Origin: DAOUMU01 sp034409055
GTDB taxonomy: Bacteria; Chloroflexota; Anaerolineae; 4572-78; J111
NCBI GenBank assembly: GCA_034409055.1
Contig: DAOUMU010000348.1
Span: 1-52,104 of the forward strand
Reading direction: 5' to 3'
Length of the DNA: 52,104 nt
In this document: positions 50,677 to 52,104 of the stretch, piece by piece
Layout of the letters: the number at the start of each line of letters is the position of its first letter
Numbering within the stretch: position 1 is the stretch's first letter
Position numbers and translations under genes: made by a program
Notes under the pieces: generated by a model
Told to the model about the DNA's origin: nothing
What the model saw: the letters and a program-made list of their open reading frames with translations, nothing else
The model's database searches: none

Positions 50677-51730
50677 ACAACATCAACAGGGTGGAGATAA
50701 CTCAGTAAATATACAAACACGTAATCTCAATATTGCTCAAGGTGTTGATTATTTAGAGGCTCGGCGAATTGCACTTGATGTTTTTAAGGCTAATTTTCTC
50801 CGGCTTACCAATGAAGCGGCTGAAATAGCTAATAAAAGAGTAGAGGAGTTCATTGATAAACTATTAGCTGTATTGAAGGATAATGCTCCAGAGGCTTTAG
50901 AGACATTTAATGACCCTGATATGCAGTATAGTCTTTTTATTGCTCAAAAGGAATACGCCCGAGCTGGAGATCAAGATCACGCCGAAATGTTGGTGAATAT
51001 TTTAGTAGATCGTGCTAAAGAAACAGAGCGAACATTAAAACAAATAGTACTAAATGAAGCTGTTTCCATTGCCCCAAAACTGACCTCAAGTCAGTACGAT
51101 TTGTTAACTCTTCTCTTCATCGTAAAAAATACGGTAACTCGTGAGATGTACAGCCTCGATAAGTTGATTGACGATATAGAATTTAAGATATCGTTGCTGT
51201 TAAGTCCTGTGGAAATACGAGGGTCTATTTTACATTTACAATATACTGGTTGTTGTGCAGTAGAAAAAGGTAAATCAATTATAGAAATTTTTAGAGACAA
51301 TTATCCAGGATTATTTCACAAGGGATTCACAAAACAGGAATTTTACTCAATCTTTAATTCTACACAACAGGGCAAGCAATTTGGTGATGAAATCCTGGTT
51401 ACGTGCTTACATAATCCGGAGTTGTGGCAACCCAAACCTAAAATTCTTGAGCCAACCGACCATAGATTTACCGAATTAATTAACGAGATGGAAGTTGATG
51501 GCGATACTATTTTACGAATGCAAAAATTCTTGGGCTCTCACATGATGTCTCTTGCAGAGATAAGCGTTTATTTGCATCAAACCATTCCCGAATTTCATCG
51601 GTTGCATAATATGTGGTCTTTTGACAAGTTAGAAGAATTGAAATTAACCAGTGTTGGAGTTGCTATTGCTCAAGCAAACTTGCGAAGAAAATTTGACTTC
51701 AGATTTGATTTAGCCACGTGGCTATCCTAA
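50663..51730 (+). CDS. LPO_1073/Vpar_1526-family-like protein
   Basis: A 355-residue protein beginning M-L-T-N-K-Q-H-Q-Q-G-G-D-N-S-V-N-I-Q. I recall this N-terminus from the uncharacterised family named LPO_1073/Vpar_1526, but could not check it. A helical region (about 28-165, Y-L-E-A-R-R-I-A-L-D-V-F-K-A-N-F onward) is followed by a mixed C-terminal half with no catalytic motif that I can name. There is no signal peptide or membrane helix, so it is probably cytosolic and docked to the small membrane protein through the shared N-S-x-N-x-Q tags. GGAG lies upstream of the ATG at 50663. A defence role is plausible from the island setting but not shown. Confidence 0.75.
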   Translation: MLTNKQHQQGGDNSVNIQTRNLNIAQGVDYLEARRIALDVFKANFLRLTNEAAEIANKRVEEFIDKLLAVLKDNAPEALETFNDPDMQYSLFIAQKEYARAGDQDHAEMLVNILVDRAKETERTLKQIVLNEAVSIAPKLTSSQYDLLTLLFIVKNTVTREMYSLDKLIDDIEFKISLLLSPVEIRGSILHLQYTGCCAVEKGKSIIEIFRDNYPGLFHKGFTKQEFYSIFNSTQQGKQFGDEILVTCLHNPELWQPKPKILEPTDHRFTELINEMEVDGDTILRMQKFLGSHMMSLAEISVYLHQTIPEFHRLHNMWSFDKLEELKLTSVGVAIAQANLRRKFDFRFDLATWLS

Positions 51731-51994
51731 AAATATTAGCGTAAACGTTAGTGTTTATACAATACTATAATTGCTTATGAGAGAGTCGCACCTGACAAGC
51801 GGTTGTCGCGCCAAGATAAGCCCAGGATGATGGGTTGCGACAAGAAGTCGTGACTGCATTTGTTACAACCGAATAGGTTCGGGATGTAACCCAGTGTGCT
51901 GCCACTGGTATCCTAGTGCGCCCTTTAACGACATAAGCCATTGATCCCAAAGGGATCTACCCTTGAGCAGTGGGGTAAGGGCATTTGTTACAAG
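51731..51994 (-). other. Structured non-coding region downstream of truncated ORF
   Basis: No gene seen. The 13-mer GCATTTGTTACAA occurs twice (51856-51868 and 51981-51993), the second ending one base from the stop codon of the minus-strand ORF. Several hairpins lie between: GATCCC/GGGATC (51943-51957), CACT/AGTG (51903-51918) and AACC/GGTT (51867-51879). Such a conserved-looking 3' region could be the end of a mobile element or a guide-type RNA. No group II intron domain V was found. Confidence 0.4.
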
Positions 51995-52104
51995 TTAAGC
52001 AGGGACAGGATTTGTCAAGTTCTTTACCAACTCAAAAGAAAGTTGTTTACGCTTGCGTTTGGGTTTAAGGATGCCAAGCCATTGAGCGTTGGCGGCCAAG
52101 TAAG
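51995..52104 (-). CDS. C-terminal end of an unidentified protein, runs off the window
   Basis: The minus strand is open from the window edge to a TAA at 51995. It encodes Y-L-A-A-N-A-Q-W-L-G-I-L-K-P-K-R-K-R-K-Q, then L-S-F-E-L-V-K-N-L. This basic, protein-like tail is probably the end of a real gene; a transposon-encoded protein is possible given the structured flank. The family cannot be named from 36 residues. Confidence 0.45.
   Translation of the reverse strand, partial: YLAANAQWLGILKPKRKRKQLSFELVKNLTNPVPA

Noticed and set aside
51780..51920. Group II intron end, suggested by GTGCGAC and GACAAGAAGTC words
   Set aside because: No domain V hairpin and no reverse transcriptase frame were found, and the orientation would run into the neighbouring intact gene.

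Overview
This window looks like a chromosomal segment of a Gram-variable, non-model bacterium, most probably a member of the Chloroflexota (Anaerolineae or a relative). The reasons are the mix of genes (a complete bacterial V-type ATPase, large multi-GAF sensor kinases of the NarL/DesK type, vWA/solute-binding lipoproteins, a USP-GpgS fusion, and non-cellulosomal cohesin/dockerin proteins) and the abundance of short palindromic intergenic repeats. The taxonomic call is inference; no rRNA gene is present. The left 49 kb is moderately GC-rich with strong AGGAGG-type ribosome binding sites. The last 3 kb is clearly more AT-rich and reads as an acquired island.

Layout. 0.3-5.5 kb (minus): a small repeat protein, a six-helix membrane protein, two substrate-binding-type envelope proteins (one fused to a vWA domain) and a stand-alone homocysteine S-methyltransferase. 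5.6-5.85 kb: a 25-bp tandem repeat and palindromes. 5.86-9.9 kb (plus): a D-2-hydroxyacid dehydrogenase coupled to a HAD hydrolase, a small membrane protein, a PyrK-like Fe-S flavoprotein and a PyrD-like barrel that has lost the dihydroorotate catalytic residues. 9.95 kb: tRNA-Val(CAC) with promoter and terminator, followed by a fragment of an ABC ATPase cut at its Walker A motif. 10.4-19.5 kb (minus): the V-ATPase operon in the order CNBD protein, G/H, I, K, E, C, F, A, B, D. 20.4-24.5 kb (minus): a GAF-rich histidine kinase, its LuxR-type response regulator and an orphan receiver. 24.9-32.5 kb: a membrane-anchored methyltransferase, then a minus-strand block centred on a USP-glucosyl-3-phosphoglycerate synthase fusion with a histidine phosphatase and two GT4 glycosyltransferases, which suggests glucosylglycerate-type solute or glycan synthesis. 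33.2-36.9 kb (plus): a sugar ABC importer (LysM-fused binding protein and two permeases, no ATPase). 37-41.6 kb (minus): FHA protein, CCA-adding-type nucleotidyltransferase, DUF5678-like protein, sucD and sucC. 42.2-46.7 kb (plus): two tandem cohesin-dockerin proteins, a membrane-anchored cohesin protein and a YVTN beta-propeller with a dockerin, followed by a two-component pair. 49.1-52.1 kb: small ORF modules with duplicated leaders, a MITE-like element, a radC remnant, a two-gene LPO_1073-type cassette and a truncated ORF with a structured downstream region.

The best candidates for an undescribed system are (1) the enzyme-free cohesin/dockerin cluster at 42.2-46.7 kb, which could build a cell-surface complex around a beta-propeller; (2) the small membrane protein plus LPO_1073-like protein at 50.46-51.73 kb, which share a G-x-NS-x-N-x-Q tag and sit in an island; and (3) the PyrK/PyrD-like pair with a degenerate orotate site. 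Six unrelated-sequence hairpins all built from 7-bp repeat units, and several TGTAGG palindromes that supply stop codons of neighbouring genes, form a second layer of structure across the window.
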